This document shows positions 1-9,075 of a stretch of DNA of 64,000 nt, piece after piece; position 1 is the stretch's first letter, and every line of letters begins with the position of its first letter. The stretch is from Marinobacter sp. S6332 (GTDB lineage Bacteria; Pseudomonadota; Gammaproteobacteria; Pseudomonadales; Oleiphilaceae): assembly GCF_023016045.1 (NCBI RefSeq), contig NZ_JALKAP010000002.1:1-64000 (forward strand), given 5' to 3'. The notes below the pieces were generated by a model. The model searched no databases and had not been told where the DNA came from. It saw nothing but the letters and a program-made list of their open reading frames with translations. The translations under genes were made by a program, and so were the position numbers.

Positions 1-40
1 TCAGATTGCTGACAAACCCCGGTTTTTTCCGGGGTTTGTT
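1..40. repeat. Left terminal inverted repeat with subterminal hairpin
   Basis: The outer 19 bases match the right terminus with one change. Bases 12-39 form a hairpin, with arms ACAAACCCCGG and CCGGGGTTTGT around six T's. It sits just after the transposase stop codon, so it may terminate transcripts crossing the IS end; that role is inferred. Confidence 0.75.
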
Positions 41-59
41 GCGTTTGGGCGTTTTAAAT

Positions 60-1538
60 TCAGCTGGCGACGGGTCTAGTCCAGTATTCCTGATGAAATT
101 GCCAATCGGCCAGATAAGCCAATTTCCGGCCCCATTTCGGAATTTGGCTCTGCAAGCCAGGTACTCCAAGGGATTTGAGCCATAAAAGACGCGCGAGGAT
201 CTGCGCGATCTTCTTCATATTCTGGGCAGCGGCGGCCAACAGGCACTGTTCACGCACCTTCGAGAGCCCTCGCAGGCGAGCGTAACGATGGCCATGCAAC
301 TGTTTGGCATCGGCGAACGACCGCTCCACGGTTTCCTGTCGTCGTTTGTAGAGCGCCTTGCCCCACGGGGTTAACCGGTAACTATCCGTTCGGTCTTTGC
401 TGTCCTGCCAGACATGCCGGGTAAGTACTTTGACGTGGTTAGCGCTGCGCGTGCATTGGCTTAACTGTGGGCAGTTTCTGCAGTGAGCCGGATTGGACTT
501 GTACTCACGGTAGCCCAGTCGATTGGTCGTGGCGTAGATCAGTTGCTGACCTTGCGGGCAGCAATACGTATTCGTTTCAGCGTCATAGGTGAAGGCCCGC
601 TTTGGGAGATAACCCTTGGGCTTGTTTGGTCGCCGGTAACCCATGACCCCATAGATGCCCCGGTCTTTCAGGCCCTTGCAGATACCTGCCATGTAGTAAC
701 CCGCATCCAGGCCCACACCCCAGACATCGAAGCCAAATCGTTCACATTGTCGATCGAGCCGATCGAGGTAGGGGCGGCTGTCATGGAGGTTGGCCGGTGT
801 GGCGTAGCTGTCGGTGATGATGGCGTTGCGGCCATCGACGGTGCGGTGATCCAGGTAGAAGAAGCCCTTGGGCTTGCCTTCCCGAACCATATAGCCACTG
901 TCCGGATCGGTACGGCTGATCTTGATGTCTTTGGTCTTGGCTGGCTGCTCGGACAGCTTCGTTTTCAAGGGCTTTTTACCCTGGGTTTTGCGATCGCCTT
1001 CGATGGCATCTTCCAGACTGTCCAGGTAGGCCGCCACTTTCGCCTCCGCCTGCTTCAGATCGTACTTGTTCTTGTTGGCGTTGGCCTTGAGGTGCGTGCT
1101 GTCGGTGTACAACACTTCGCCGCCTACGAGGCCATAGCCCATGGCCTGGAGCACGATCTCATCAAAGATGTCCTGATAGATGGTGCTATCTTGGAACCGC
1201 CGCCGGCGGTTCTGGCTAAGAGTAGAGGCATCCGGAATCTTGTCAGTCAGGTTAAAACGCAAGAACCAACGATACGCCACGTTAACCTGTATCTCCCTCA
1301 CCAGCTGACGCTCACTTCGAATACCGAACAGATAGCCGAGAAACAGTATTTTGAACAGCACCACGGGATCGAGTGCCAGCCGGCCATTGTTCGAGCAGTA
1401 CAAATGCCGAACCCGATCGCGAATAAATTCGAAATCGATGTACTGATCAATGTTGCGAAGAAGGTGGTTGTCGGGGACTAGCGATTCGAGACTGACCATC
1501 TCGAGTTCGTGTTGTTGCGGGGACGGCTCTTTGAGCAT
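60..1538 (-). CDS. IS1182-family transposase
   Basis: DDE transposase of about 492 residues, the usual size for IS1182 elements. The N-terminal part (LVPDNHLLRNIDQYIDF, then DPVVLFKILFLGYLFGIRSE) is the DUF772-type region typical of IS1182 and IS5 transposases. It is followed by a charged insert, a DDE core including YTDSTHLKANANK and GLDAGYY, and a C-terminal region with a Cys cluster (CRNCPQLSQC) and ERSFADAKQLHGHRYAR. The start at 1538 (MLKEPSPQQ) is preferred over an upstream start at 1568 because the extra ten residues have no family character. There is no frameshift, so the copy looks intact. Only one copy is in the window. Confidence 0.9.
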   Translation of the reverse strand: MLKEPSPQQHELEMVSLESLVPDNHLLRNIDQYIDFEFIRDRVRHLYCSNNGRLALDPVVLFKILFLGYLFGIRSERQLVREIQVNVAYRWFLRFNLTDKIPDASTLSQNRRRRFQDSTIYQDIFDEIVLQAMGYGLVGGEVLYTDSTHLKANANKNKYDLKQAEAKVAAYLDSLEDAIEGDRKTQGKKPLKTKLSEQPAKTKDIKISRTDPDSGYMVREGKPKGFFYLDHRTVDGRNAIITDSYATPANLHDSRPYLDRLDRQCERFGFDVWGVGLDAGYYMAGICKGLKDRGIYGVMGYRRPNKPKGYLPKRAFTYDAETNTYCCPQGQQLIYATTNRLGYREYKSNPAHCRNCPQLSQCTRSANHVKVLTRHVWQDSKDRTDSYRLTPWGKALYKRRQETVERSFADAKQLHGHRYARLRGLSKVREQCLLAAAAQNMKKIAQILARLLWLKSLGVPGLQSQIPKWGRKLAYLADWQFHQEYWTRPVAS

Positions 1539-1572
1539 GGGGCAGCCTCTGAAAAGTCGATACCCCAATTAC

Positions 1573-1615
1573 AACAAACCCCCGCCGAAATGGCGAGGGT
1601 TTGTCAGCAGTCTGA
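1573..1615. repeat. Right terminal inverted repeat with subterminal hairpin
   Basis: The reverse complement starts TCAGACTGCTGACAAACCC and matches the left end. ACAAACCC and GGGTTTGT flank a GC-rich, slightly mismatched stem around GAAAT. It lies upstream of the transposase start and could stop transcripts entering from serB/parC. Confidence 0.7.
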
Positions 1616-1623
1616 ACGCCGGT

Positions 1624-2856
1624 TCAGAAACCGGCGTTTTTTAGTCCCTGATTGGTTTCACTTTCACGAAAGCCAATCAGGTATAGGATAGCATCCAAGC
1701 CAAGCGTCGAAATTGCATGACGGGCAGATTCCTTAACCAACGGTTTTGCCCGGAACGCAACGCCTAGACCAGCCTGACTCAGCATCGGCAGATCATTCGC
1801 CCCATCACCCACTGCAATAACCTGCTCACGGGAAATGTGCTCTTTTTTGGCAATTTCCAGTAAGAGCTCCGCTTTGCGCTTACCGTCGACAATCTGGCCG
1901 GAAACCTCACCGGTTACTTTACCATCCCGAATTTCCAACTCATTTGCATAGATGTAATCAATGCCCAATTTACTCTGAAGGTGCCGGGCAAAATAAGTAA
2001 AGCCTCCTGAAAGGATCGCCGTTCGGTAGCCGAGCGCTTTCAAGCTTCGGATGAGGTGCTCCGCACCTTCTGTCATTTTCAACCGGCTGGCAACCCGCTC
2101 TAGCACTGATTCATCCAAGCCTTCTAGTAACGCAAGGCGCTCTGCAAAGCTCTGGCTAAAGTCCAGCTCACCCTGCATAGCCCGCTCGGTTATTTCCGCA
2201 ACCTGCTCACCGACACCCGCTTCCAGAGCGAGCTCATCAATCACTTCGGCTTCAATGAGAGTGGAGTCCATATCAAACACCACTAAGCGCCGGTTTCGGC
2301 GAAAAATGGAATCCTCTTGAAAGGCAATATCCACGTTCATTTCGCCTGCAATATGCAGAAAATCAGCTCGCAGCTGCTCCAGATCCGAGGGTGTGCCTCG
2401 TACAGAGAACTCAACACAAGCAATGCCGTTACCTGCTGCATTGAGTGACGGCCTCGCCGATAGTCGGGAAATATTGTCAATATTTAGGCCATGGCGAGCA
2501 GTAATCGCTGAGACGCGGGCAATCTGTTCCGCTTTGATGTCACGGGACAAAAGAGTAACTATGTAGCAAGCACGGTTTCTACCTTCTGCCCAGGTTTGGT
2601 ATTCCTCCACGGTAATCGGAGCAAACCGAACCTGAAGATCGAGCGCGTGCAAGCGGAACAGAAGGTCCCGGATCACTGGGGAGGACTTTGATTCATCTGG
2701 AATTTCAATGAGGATGCCCCAGGTTAGATGGTCGTGAATAACCGCCTGCCCTATATCCAGAATCCGCACATCGTACTGCCCCATAATGCCGGTAATTTCC
2801 GACGTGAGGCCTGGTTTATCGCGCCCGGACACGTTTATCAGAACTAGTTCACTCAC
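1624..2856 (-). CDS. serB: Phosphoserine phosphatase SerB
   Basis: Catalyses the last step of serine synthesis, hydrolysing O-phosphoserine; cytoplasmic and Mg-dependent. Two ACT-like regions occupy the first 180 residues. The HAD phosphatase follows, with the nucleophile motif [17 protein letters not shown] (Asp195 and Asp197), the motif-II serine in LSGGFTYFA, and the Mg-binding [10 protein letters not shown]. The start is a GTG at 2856: its coding overlaps the end of parC by 8 bp and GGAG lies upstream, while longer readings add only a basic tail encoded inside parC. At about 410 residues it is the pseudomonad-type long SerB. The reading frame ends 8 bp before the IS boundary, so the protein is intact, but its native downstream region is separated from it. 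serA lies 44 kb away in this window. Confidence 0.95.
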   Translation of the reverse strand: MSELVLINVSGRDKPGLTSEITGIMGQYDVRILDIGQAVIHDHLTWGILIEIPDESKSSPVIRDLLFRLHALDLQVRFAPITVEEYQTWAEGRNRACYIVTLLSRDIKAEQIARVSAITARHGLNIDNISRLSARPSLNAAGNGIACVEFSVRGTPSDLEQLRADFLHIAGEMNVDIAFQEDSIFRRNRRLVVFDMDSTLIEAEVIDELALEAGVGEQVAEITERAMQGELDFSQSFAERLALLEGLDESVLERVASRLKMTEGAEHLIRSLKALGYRTAILSGGFTYFARHLQSKLGIDYIYANELEIRDGKVTGEVSGQIVDGKRKAELLLEIAKKEHISREQVIAVGDGANDLPMLSQAGLGVAFRAKPLVKESARHAISTLGLDAILYLIGFRESETNQGLKNAGF

Positions 2857-5158
2857 TGTCGGAGTTCTCCACCTTCGCACTCTCCTCTTCCTTCGCACGC
2901 TCGGCAGAGGGGATTACATCAATCGCATCAACGCGCTGCAAACCACGGGGCAGTTTATGCCCACGCCTGCCCCGCTCTCCAAGATAGTGCTCAAGATCGG
3001 CAAATTGAAGACCCATCTTGCGCTTGCCTGCGCGCACCTCTAACTGATCATCTTCAGCGAACACAGCAATGGCGACAACATACTCCTCGCGGTTCTGAAC
3101 CCGTGCGGAAGGTATGCTAATGATTTTGTTACCCTTGCCTTTGCTCAGTTCCGGCAGTTCACTGAGTGGGAATACCAGCATTCGGCCTTCGTTCGAGATA
3201 GCTCCAAGGTACAGAGCTTTCTCTGTAACCGGAATAAGCAGCGGAGGCATAATTTTCGCCCCCTTAGGCACACTCACTACAGCCTTGCCGTTCCGGTTTT
3301 TACTGATCATGTCATCCAGCGATGTCACAAACCCATAACCACCATCAGTCACCAGAAGCGTCTTGCGGGCCGGGTCACCCATTAAGAGACCTGAGAAACT
3401 GGCCCCGGAGGGCGGGTTTATCCTGCCGGTAAGCGGCTCGCCCTGCCCACGGGCAGACGGGAGGCTATGAGCCATCAGCGAGTATGCCCGGCCGGTCGAA
3501 TCCAAAAAGATCGTTTGCTGGTTATTACGCCCACGTGCTGCCAAGGCGAAGCTGTCTCCAGCTTTATAACTCAGCCCGCCCGGGTCTATGTCGTGGCCTT
3601 TGGCAGCCCTTACCCAGCCTTTGTCGGACAACACAACGGTAACCGGGTCGTTAGAAACCAGATCATTATCGCTGAACGCTTTGGCTTCTTCACGCTCAAC
3701 AATCGGAGAACGGCGGTCATCACCATATTCTTGCGCATCCGCCTGCAACTCGCTTTTAATCAGCTCGCGCAAACGTTTTTCGGAACCGAGAATAGACTGC
3801 AGCTCATCCCGTTCCGCGGCCAGTTCGTCTTGCTCGCCACGGATTTTCATTTCCTCAAGCTTGGCCAGGTGCCGCAGCTTGAGCTCAAGAATGGATTCGG
3901 CCTGATCCGCAGATAAACCGAATCGCTCCATAAAGACCGCCTTAGGCTTGTCTTCTGTGCGAATAATGTGAATAACTTCGTCGATATTCAGGTAGGCAAT
4001 CAACAAGCCTTCCAGAATATGTAAACGCGCCAGCACCTTGTCGAGACGATGTTGCAAGCGGCGGGTTACTGTGGTGCGGCGGAAGGTCAACCACTCTGTG
4101 AGCATCTGGTGCAGACCTTTCACACCCGGGCGGCCATCGTTACCAATAACGTTGATGTTTACCCGATAGGTTTTCTCAAGATCTGTGCTGGCAAACAAGT
4201 GTGCCATAAGCCCATCGAGATCCACGCGATTGGAGCGCGGCACAATCACCAATCGGGTTGGGTTCTCGTGATCAGATTCGTCACGAAGATCCGCCACCAT
4301 TGGCAGCTTTTTGGTTTGCATTTGGTGCGCAATCTGCTCCAGTACACGGTTCCCGGAAACCTGATGGGGCAAATCTGTAACAACAATCTCACCAGTCTCC
4401 CGAACCCAGCGGGCACGCATTCGTAAAGAGCCACGGCCCGTTGCATACATTTGGCGCAGATCTTTTTTGGGTGTGATGATCTCCGCGTATGTCGGGAAAT
4501 CCGGCCCTTTTACGTGCTCCAACAGCTGATCGACAGTTGCATCAGGCTCGTCCAACAATCGAATACAAGCGGCGGTAACTTCCCGTGCATTGTGGGGTGG
4601 AATATCTGTTGCCATGCCCACGGCGATACCGGTGGTCCCGTTTAGCAGAACATGAGGCAACCGCGCGGGCAGAACCGAGGGCTCATCCATAGTGCCATCA
4701 AAATTGGGCACCCAGTCTACGGTTCCATGCCCTAGCTCTGTCAGTAGCAGATCAGAAAACTTTGCCAACCGTGACTCGGTATACCGCATCGCAGCGAAAG
4801 ACTTGGGATCATCTGGCGCGCCCCAGTTGCCTTGGCCGTCCACTAGCGGATAGCGATAGGAAAATGGCTGAGCCATGAGCACCATAGCCTCATAGCAAGC
4901 GCTATCCCCATGCGGGTGGAACTTACCAAGGACATCACCTACGGTGCGGGCAGATTTCTTGTACTTTGACGTCGACTTAAGGCCCAACTCTGACATAGCG
5001 TAAATAATTCGCCGTTGAACCGGCTTCAGCCCGTCCCCGACATTTGGGAGCGCACGGTCAAGAATGACGTACATGGAGTAATCGAGATAGGCTTTTTCCG
5101 TGTAGTCTCTGAGTGATACCCGCTCAAAGCCTTCATCCGTCGTCTGAAACTCTGGCAT
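2849..5158 (-). CDS. parC: DNA topoisomerase IV subunit A ParC
   Basis: Breakage-reunion subunit of topoisomerase IV, which decatenates daughter chromosomes with ParE. The 769-residue protein has the gyrase/ParC N-terminal core with active-site Tyr126 in AAMRYTE. The quinolone-determining helix reads [10 protein letters not shown]; Ser86 and Glu90 correspond to E. coli Ser80 and Glu84, the susceptible residues. A coiled-coil tower ([20 protein letters not shown]) is followed by a short ParC-type C-terminal beta-pinwheel rather than the longer GyrA one. serB overlaps its 3' end, so the two are probably cotranscribed. parE is separated from it by about 5.8 kb of unrelated genes. Confidence 0.96.
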   Translation of the reverse strand: MPEFQTTDEGFERVSLRDYTEKAYLDYSMYVILDRALPNVGDGLKPVQRRIIYAMSELGLKSTSKYKKSARTVGDVLGKFHPHGDSACYEAMVLMAQPFSYRYPLVDGQGNWGAPDDPKSFAAMRYTESRLAKFSDLLLTELGHGTVDWVPNFDGTMDEPSVLPARLPHVLLNGTTGIAVGMATDIPPHNAREVTAACIRLLDEPDATVDQLLEHVKGPDFPTYAEIITPKKDLRQMYATGRGSLRMRARWVRETGEIVVTDLPHQVSGNRVLEQIAHQMQTKKLPMVADLRDESDHENPTRLVIVPRSNRVDLDGLMAHLFASTDLEKTYRVNINVIGNDGRPGVKGLHQMLTEWLTFRRTTVTRRLQHRLDKVLARLHILEGLLIAYLNIDEVIHIIRTEDKPKAVFMERFGLSADQAESILELKLRHLAKLEEMKIRGEQDELAAERDELQSILGSEKRLRELIKSELQADAQEYGDDRRSPIVEREEAKAFSDNDLVSNDPVTVVLSDKGWVRAAKGHDIDPGGLSYKAGDSFALAARGRNNQQTIFLDSTGRAYSLMAHSLPSARGQGEPLTGRINPPSGASFSGLLMGDPARKTLLVTDGGYGFVTSLDDMISKNRNGKAVVSVPKGAKIMPPLLIPVTEKALYLGAISNEGRMLVFPLSELPELSKGKGNKIISIPSARVQNREEYVVAIAVFAEDDQLEVRAGKRKMGLQFADLEHYLGERGRRGHKLPRGLQRVDAIDVIPSAERAKEEESAKVENSDSE

Positions 5159-5265
5159 GGATGCCTCTTTTTGCCTGTAGTGCCTGATTTTTAAGAAGTC
5201 CGTGATGCTACCCTGCGCACTCTAAATAATCACGAAAATGGTGCGCCAAAGCAGAGGGACATTAT

Positions 5266-5406
5266 ATGGAGCACCGGACAGATACACCAACAACCCACGG
5301 ATATATTGGCGAAAATACGCTATCCATACCCGAAGCCATCGATTCCAATAGCGGAATTCCCGCATGGAGAGACTGTAAGGTGCGCCGTATGCTCTTCGGT
5401 CAGTGA
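5266..5406 (+). CDS. Small ORF of 46 codons, unknown
   Basis: An ATG preceded by AGAGGGA at proper spacing opens a 46-residue frame (MEHRTDTPTTHGYIGENT..., ending VRRMLFGQ). It lies in the gap between divergent parC and the 87-residue membrane protein gene. The peptide is hydrophilic with no signal peptide or membrane segment, and I recognise no family. Support is limited to the ribosome-binding site and position. A chance ORF is equally possible. Confidence 0.3.
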   Translation: MEHRTDTPTTHGYIGENTLSIPEAIDSNSGIPAWRDCKVRRMLFGQ

Positions 5407-5446
5407 TGAATAGAAGACCGTTTTCCTTTCTAACAAGCGGAACACT

Positions 5447-5710
5447 ATGAAACCCAATCTCAAAGCCTGCGGGCAAGCCATGGTTACCGCCATGGTGAAT
5501 GCGGCACTAGCCGTGGCGTTAATGCTTCTTGTAGAATTTGCAATCAGCGGAAGCTTTCAAGTTCCGGCGCCCTATCTATGGGCTGGTTTATTGATAGGGC
5601 TGGTTATTTTCGGTGCCCAGTTCTGGCGCCAACGACACCTATACCGCTCTAACGAAGCGGGGCAGGAAACATCAACAACCTCCCATCAAAGCCTTCACTC
5701 AGACGCCTAA
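5447..5710 (+). CDS. Small predicted inner-membrane protein
   Basis: 87 residues with two hydrophobic stretches: about 12-36 (VTAMVNAALAVALMLLVEFA) and 43-60 (YLWAGLLIGLVIFGAQFW). A basic segment and a polar Ser/Thr-rich tail follow, so a two-helix membrane hairpin is likely. The start has GCGGA a few bases upstream. No conserved family is recognised. It lies 94 bp upstream of the chemoreceptor gene on the same strand and may share its transcript, but nothing in the sequence links their functions. Confidence 0.6.
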   Translation: MKPNLKACGQAMVTAMVNAALAVALMLLVEFAISGSFQVPAPYLWAGLLIGLVIFGAQFWRQRHLYRSNEAGQETSTTSHQSLHSDA

Positions 5711-5804
5711 TGCACCGGTGAAGTGATCACATTTTAATAATTTTCTACCACTCGGCTCAGCGCTGCTATGCTGTGAAAAGCACCAGTAGACATTAGGGCC
5801 CACT

Positions 5805-7442
5805 ATGACAATAATCAAACGCCTCGGGCTACGCTCGAAAATAGCACTCCCTTTTGCGATCACGTCCGTCGCCCTTATTTTTATAGGGCTGTTCAGCGTT
5901 AACACTACCCGTCATTTAGTTTCAGGCACCGAAGATATCGCTGAGACTTATTTGACCTCAGTCAGCCAAATCCTGAATGGGGACCGAGATCTTTATCAAG
6001 CGCTAGTTGCCCAAATGGCCTATGTTGACGCCAGTATCAATAACGAAGACGGCTCAGAATTCATTGTGACGTTTGAAGAAAATGCAGATCAGGCACGAGC
6101 GCGCTTTGAGAAAACCATAAAACAACTCGCTGGCACCGGCGTTGCCGCAGTCACTCAGGGGTTCGACACCGCCTTTGAAAATTGGCAGCAATCAGCTCGC
6201 CAAGTCATAAGTCTGGCGGAACAAGGTCAACCCAAAGAGGCTAGAAAACTCGCCTCAACTGAAGCTGCAAAACGCTTTGAAGCCTTACGGAACTATTTTG
6301 ACAAGGTTGGCGCCCACGCAGATGAAAGGGCCCAGGAGCGGGCTTTGGCTGTTTCACGCGAGGGCCAAAGTAGCTCCTTTGCAATCCTAGTAATCACCTC
6401 ACTCGCCATCATCGGTAGCATCGCAATTTTCTTCCTATTCCTCCGGATGATCATTCAGTCTATATCAGCTCTTCGCGAGCAATTGGATAACATCGCCCAA
6501 GGCGACGGTGACCTTACCCAACGTATTCCGGTAGAAGTTGATGACGATCTGGGCGCTCTCGCAAAAAGCTTCAATCAGGTTCTTAACAACCTTCAGTCTA
6601 TGATCGCTTCGATTCAGCAGCTGACTGTAGAGCTGGGTCAGGGGGCTGACAGCCTGCGCCAGGCTTCAAATGACAATAACGAAGGTGTAAATCGACAAAC
6701 CGGCGCCATCTCAATGGTTGCGACCGCTATCAACGAAATGCAGAGCGCGATAGAAGAAGTTGCCGGAAACGCGTCTCAGGCAGCAGATGTCACTAGGGAT
6801 GCCGAAAGCAAAGGCAATAACAGTGCAGATATTATCCGAAAATCGTCGGAGCAAGTACGCCGCTTATCCAGCCAAATCACAAAAGCGGTTGACGTTATTC
6901 GCAAACTCTCCGATGACTCAGACAATATTGCATCGGTATTGGACGTCATCAGGGGCATTGCAGAGCAGACAAACCTGCTGGCATTGAACGCAGCCATCGA
7001 AGCTGCCAGAGCAGGCGATCAAGGTCGTGGATTTGCAGTTGTTGCGGATGAAGTACGCACTCTGGCAAAACGTACGCAGCAGTCCACGGAAGACATTCAA
7101 GCCATGATTGAAGCCCTGCAAAACGGTGTTGCCGATATTGTTGCCGTAATGGAGACGGGGAGTCAGGAAGCAGCGGAAACCGTGAAGCTGTCAACCGAAG
7201 CGGAGCAGGAATTAAACGCAATCCTCGAAGCTATGACTACGATAACCGACATGAACACGAGCGTTGCTTCTGCAACAGAAGAGCAAACTCAGGTGGTCGA
7301 TGAAATTAACCGGAGCATTACTGAAATCAATGATTTGGCAACCGAAAGTGCGACACGATCAGAAGACATAAACAGCATTAGTCAATCGCTTGACGAGTAT
7401 GCACGGGAGTTAGAGAAGCAAACAGGTAGATTCCGGGTATAA
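5805..7442 (+). CDS. Methyl-accepting chemotaxis protein
   Basis: Transmembrane chemoreceptor signalling to CheA/CheW. Residues 14-33 form TM1, followed by a mostly helical periplasmic domain of about 150 residues, then TM2 (about 187-212), a HAMP domain ([19 protein letters not shown]) and a long cytoplasmic coiled coil. The conserved tip reads [20 protein letters not shown], followed by [18 protein letters not shown], the MCP signalling hairpin. The periplasmic domain has no PAS/Cache signature that I can see and looks like a four-helix bundle; its ligand is unknown. No che genes are nearby, so this is an orphan receptor. The gene ends inside a hairpin shared with the convergent yceI gene. 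Confidence 0.93.
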   Translation: MTIIKRLGLRSKIALPFAITSVALIFIGLFSVNTTRHLVSGTEDIAETYLTSVSQILNGDRDLYQALVAQMAYVDASINNEDGSEFIVTFEENADQARARFEKTIKQLAGTGVAAVTQGFDTAFENWQQSARQVISLAEQGQPKEARKLASTEAAKRFEALRNYFDKVGAHADERAQERALAVSREGQSSSFAILVITSLAIIGSIAIFFLFLRMIIQSISALREQLDNIAQGDGDLTQRIPVEVDDDLGALAKSFNQVLNNLQSMIASIQQLTVELGQGADSLRQASNDNNEGVNRQTGAISMVATAINEMQSAIEEVAGNASQAADVTRDAESKGNNSADIIRKSSEQVRRLSSQITKAVDVIRKLSDDSDNIASVLDVIRGIAEQTNLLALNAAIEAARAGDQGRGFAVVADEVRTLAKRTQQSTEDIQAMIEALQNGVADIVAVMETGSQEAAETVKLSTEAEQELNAILEAMTTITDMNTSVASATEEQTQVVDEINRSITEINDLATESATRSEDINSISQSLDEYARELEKQTGRFRV

Positions 7443-7458
7443 CCCCCCGGAATCTACC
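7425..7458. terminator. Hairpin between convergent chemoreceptor and yceI genes
   Basis: GGTAGATTCCGGG (7425-7437) and CCCGGAATCTACC (7446-7458) are perfect 13-bp arms around 8 bases that include the chemoreceptor stop codon. It lies between two convergent genes, so it may serve both strands. There is no T-run on either side, so factor-independent termination is uncertain. Confidence 0.5.
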
Positions 7459-7478
7459 ATGTCAGGCGAGCTAGGGGC

Positions 7479-8060
7479 TTACTGGCGAACACCCTCAACA
7501 GAGATGGTGATCTCTACTGTCTCAGACGCTTTTCCGAGACTTGTAGGAATGCCAAAGTCTTCAAGGCGCAATTCCGTCTCAGCTTCGAACCCCATGCGGT
7601 AGCCGCCCCAGGGGTCTTTTCCGTGGCCTAGCATTTCCACGTCAAGCGTGATTTCGCGAGTGACACCGTGCAGTGTGAAATCACCTATCACGTCCGCTTC
7701 GCCTTCATCGTCAACAACTACGCGCTTACTTTTGAAGCTCGCTTCGGGGAACTTGCTCACGTTCAGGAAGTCCTTGCCACGGAGGTGCTTATCCCGCTCG
7801 GCGTGGTTGGAATCCAAACTGCTGGTATCAATGGACACCGTTACTGAACTGTTTTCCGGGTTTTCGGCATCGTATACAAACTGACCGTCAAAATCGTTAA
7901 AGCGGCCGTAGAGCCAGCTGTAGCCCAAGTGAGAAATTTTGAAGGTGATGAACTGGTGGGCACCCTCTTTGTCGAATGCATAGGTTCCACTGTGCTCGTC
8001 GGCCTGAACACTTCCTGCCAGCGCCATAGATACGGCAGATGCAAGTAGTAATTTCTTCAT
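7479..8060 (-). CDS. YceI-family periplasmic lipocalin-like protein
   Basis: 193 residues with a clean signal peptide (MKKLLLASAVSMALAGSVQA, cut before DEHSG). The mature part has the YceI signature: an N-terminal YAFDKEGAHQFITFKISH strand, the NPENSSVTVSIDTSSLDSNH region, FTLHGVTREITLDVEM and a C-terminal DFGIP loop. YceI proteins are secreted beta-barrels that bind isoprenoid lipids, with polyprenyl chains such as a ubiquinone tail seen in crystal structures. It follows cytochrome b561 on the same strand after 55 bp, a pairing common in gammaproteobacteria and consistent with a quinone-related role. The exact substrate is not known. Confidence 0.93.
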   Translation of the reverse strand: MKKLLLASAVSMALAGSVQADEHSGTYAFDKEGAHQFITFKISHLGYSWLYGRFNDFDGQFVYDAENPENSSVTVSIDTSSLDSNHAERDKHLRGKDFLNVSKFPEASFKSKRVVVDDEGEADVIGDFTLHGVTREITLDVEMLGHGKDPWGGYRMGFEAETELRLEDFGIPTSLGKASETVEITISVEGVRQ

Positions 8061-8115
8061 AACATTCTCCTTTAGGTAAATAGAAACGCGCTATTTAAGT
8101 GCAAAGCTGTACACA

Positions 8116-8676
8116 TCAATCATTCCCCCGCGCAGGAACCACCATTCGGCGAAGGGTCTCATCACGGTCGAAGAAGTGATGCTTCAACGCACCTGCAGCG
8201 TGAACAGACACAAGAACAACCAGCGCCCATGTGCTCCAGTAGTGCACCAGACCAGCAGTGTCCTCGAGCCCCTTAATCTGACCGGTGACCGATGGCACCT
8301 CAAACCAGCCAAATACACTTATGGACGAACCGTCGGCGGTTGAAATCAAAAAGCCGCTCACCATAGCCACAAAAACCACGATATATAGCAACATGTGAGC
8401 AACCCGGGCGCTTAAAACCTCCCAGCGTTTATGTGTGGCAATCGGCTTCGGTGAAGGTGAAATAAATCGCCACAGCAGTCGAAACGCCACTAGAGCGAAC
8501 AACAAAATACCTATGCTGCGATGAATGTCTGGAGCACGCCGGTACCAATCGTCGTAGTAAGACAAGTCCACCATCCAAAAGCCGAGGGCAAACAGACCTA
8601 TCACGGCAAACGCCACAACCCAGTGAAGCAGGATCGCCAACAAGCCATAGCTGGCAGGGACATTGTTTACTTGCAT
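8116..8676 (-). CDS. Cytochrome b561 family protein
   Basis: Inner-membrane di-heme b cytochrome of the CybB type, 186 residues. There are four hydrophobic helices (about 12-32, 50-70, 90-110 and 145-165). Candidate heme ligands are the His in LLHWVVAF, IHRSIGILLF, RVAHMLLY and LVSVHAAGALKHH. These proteins exchange electrons with the quinone pool. It is the first gene of a probable operon with yceI. A perfect palindrome lies about 90-120 bp upstream of its start and is the best candidate control element. GAGG lies 11 bp before the ATG. Confidence 0.9.
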   Translation of the reverse strand: MQVNNVPASYGLLAILLHWVVAFAVIGLFALGFWMVDLSYYDDWYRRAPDIHRSIGILLFALVAFRLLWRFISPSPKPIATHKRWEVLSARVAHMLLYIVVFVAMVSGFLISTADGSSISVFGWFEVPSVTGQIKGLEDTAGLVHYWSTWALVVLVSVHAAGALKHHFFDRDETLRRMVVPARGND

Positions 8677-8764
8677 AGCAATTTAGGCCTCATATTCGGG
8701 TCGGCAACTTGAACTGTATTGAGTATAAAAAGCCGCACGCTTAAAAGAAATCGGAATGTTTTGC

Positions 8765-8795
8765 CTCCCATGGTCAAAATTTTTGACCATGGGAG
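8765..8795. promoter_or_regulatory. Perfect 31-bp palindrome upstream of cytochrome b561
   Basis: CTCCCATGGTCAAAA (8765-8779) and TTTTGACCATGGGAG (8781-8795) are perfect 15-bp arms around one T. It lies 89 bp upstream of the cytochrome b561 start and 131 bp upstream of the tiny ORF on the other strand. As DNA it looks like a dimeric operator. As RNA it would be a hairpin with almost no loop and an A/T run at the centre, so a terminator is less likely. The cognate regulator is unknown. Confidence 0.55.
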
Positions 8796-8925
8796 TGTAA
8801 CACTCGAAACGGCTTGACTTTGGTCTCATTCGGGTTGTACGGATTGTCGATTTTTATTAACCCGGTAGACTTTCTCTATGATTAAAGCGCCCCGTCGGGG
8901 GCCTCATTGAACGAGAGGATAGGAC

Positions 8926-8973
8926 ATGGAACTTGAATTCGACGAATCCGTTGTAATCCCAAGCAACAACTGA
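8926..8973 (+). CDS. Tiny ORF of 15 codons with good RBS
   Basis: An ATG preceded by GAGAGGA opens the peptide MELEFDESVVIPSNN. It is acidic at the N-terminus and ends in Asn-Asn. Upstream, TTGTCG and TAGACT spaced 16 bp (around 8847-8874) resemble a sigma-70 promoter, and a 14-bp hairpin follows seven bases after the stop. Together they outline a short free-standing transcript of about 150 nt. I do not recognise the peptide. It could be a leader peptide, a small peptide product, or an accidental ORF within a small RNA. Confidence 0.35.
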   Translation: MELEFDESVVIPSNN

Positions 8974-8979
8974 TTAAGT

Positions 8980-9021
8980 GGTAGCTCTCTGTGTAACCCT
9001 TTTCACGCACAGAGAGCTGCC
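8980..9021 (+). terminator. Hairpin downstream of the 15-codon ORF
   Basis: GGTAGCTCTCTGTG (8980-8993) pairs with CACAGAGAGCTGCC (9008-9021), 14 bp with one T-G wobble, around a 14-base loop. It is followed by AAATTTT, a modest T-run. It would end a plus-strand transcript from the preceding gap, or protect the 3' side of the convergent permease gene. Confidence 0.5.
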
Positions 9022-9075
9022 AAATTTTCGCTAAGCAGAAGACAAACTGGCCGATAATACTTACTGCCAAGGCGT

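Larger units (their letters stand above)
1..1615 (-). mobile_element. IS1182-like insertion sequence
   Basis: A single transposase gene lies between imperfect terminal inverted repeats. The left end reads TCAGATTGCTGACAAACCC and the right end, on the minus strand, reads TCAGACTGCTGACAAACCC. Each terminus then folds into its own hairpin. The left boundary coincides with the window edge, so the element could extend a few bases further and a target duplication cannot be checked. The right end lies 8 bp beyond the serB stop codon. The family assignment rests on the transposase layout. Confidence 0.85.

Noticed and set aside
483..1481. Long plus-strand open frame of 332 codons inside the transposase gene
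   Set aside because: It lies wholly antisense to an intact IS1182-type transposase, has no recognisable domain, and is explained by codon bias of the real gene.
5222..5476. 84-codon minus-strand open frame upstream of parC
   Set aside because: It overlaps the start of the 87-residue membrane protein gene on the other strand, has no recognisable features, and the plus-strand small ORF in the same gap has a better ribosome-binding site.
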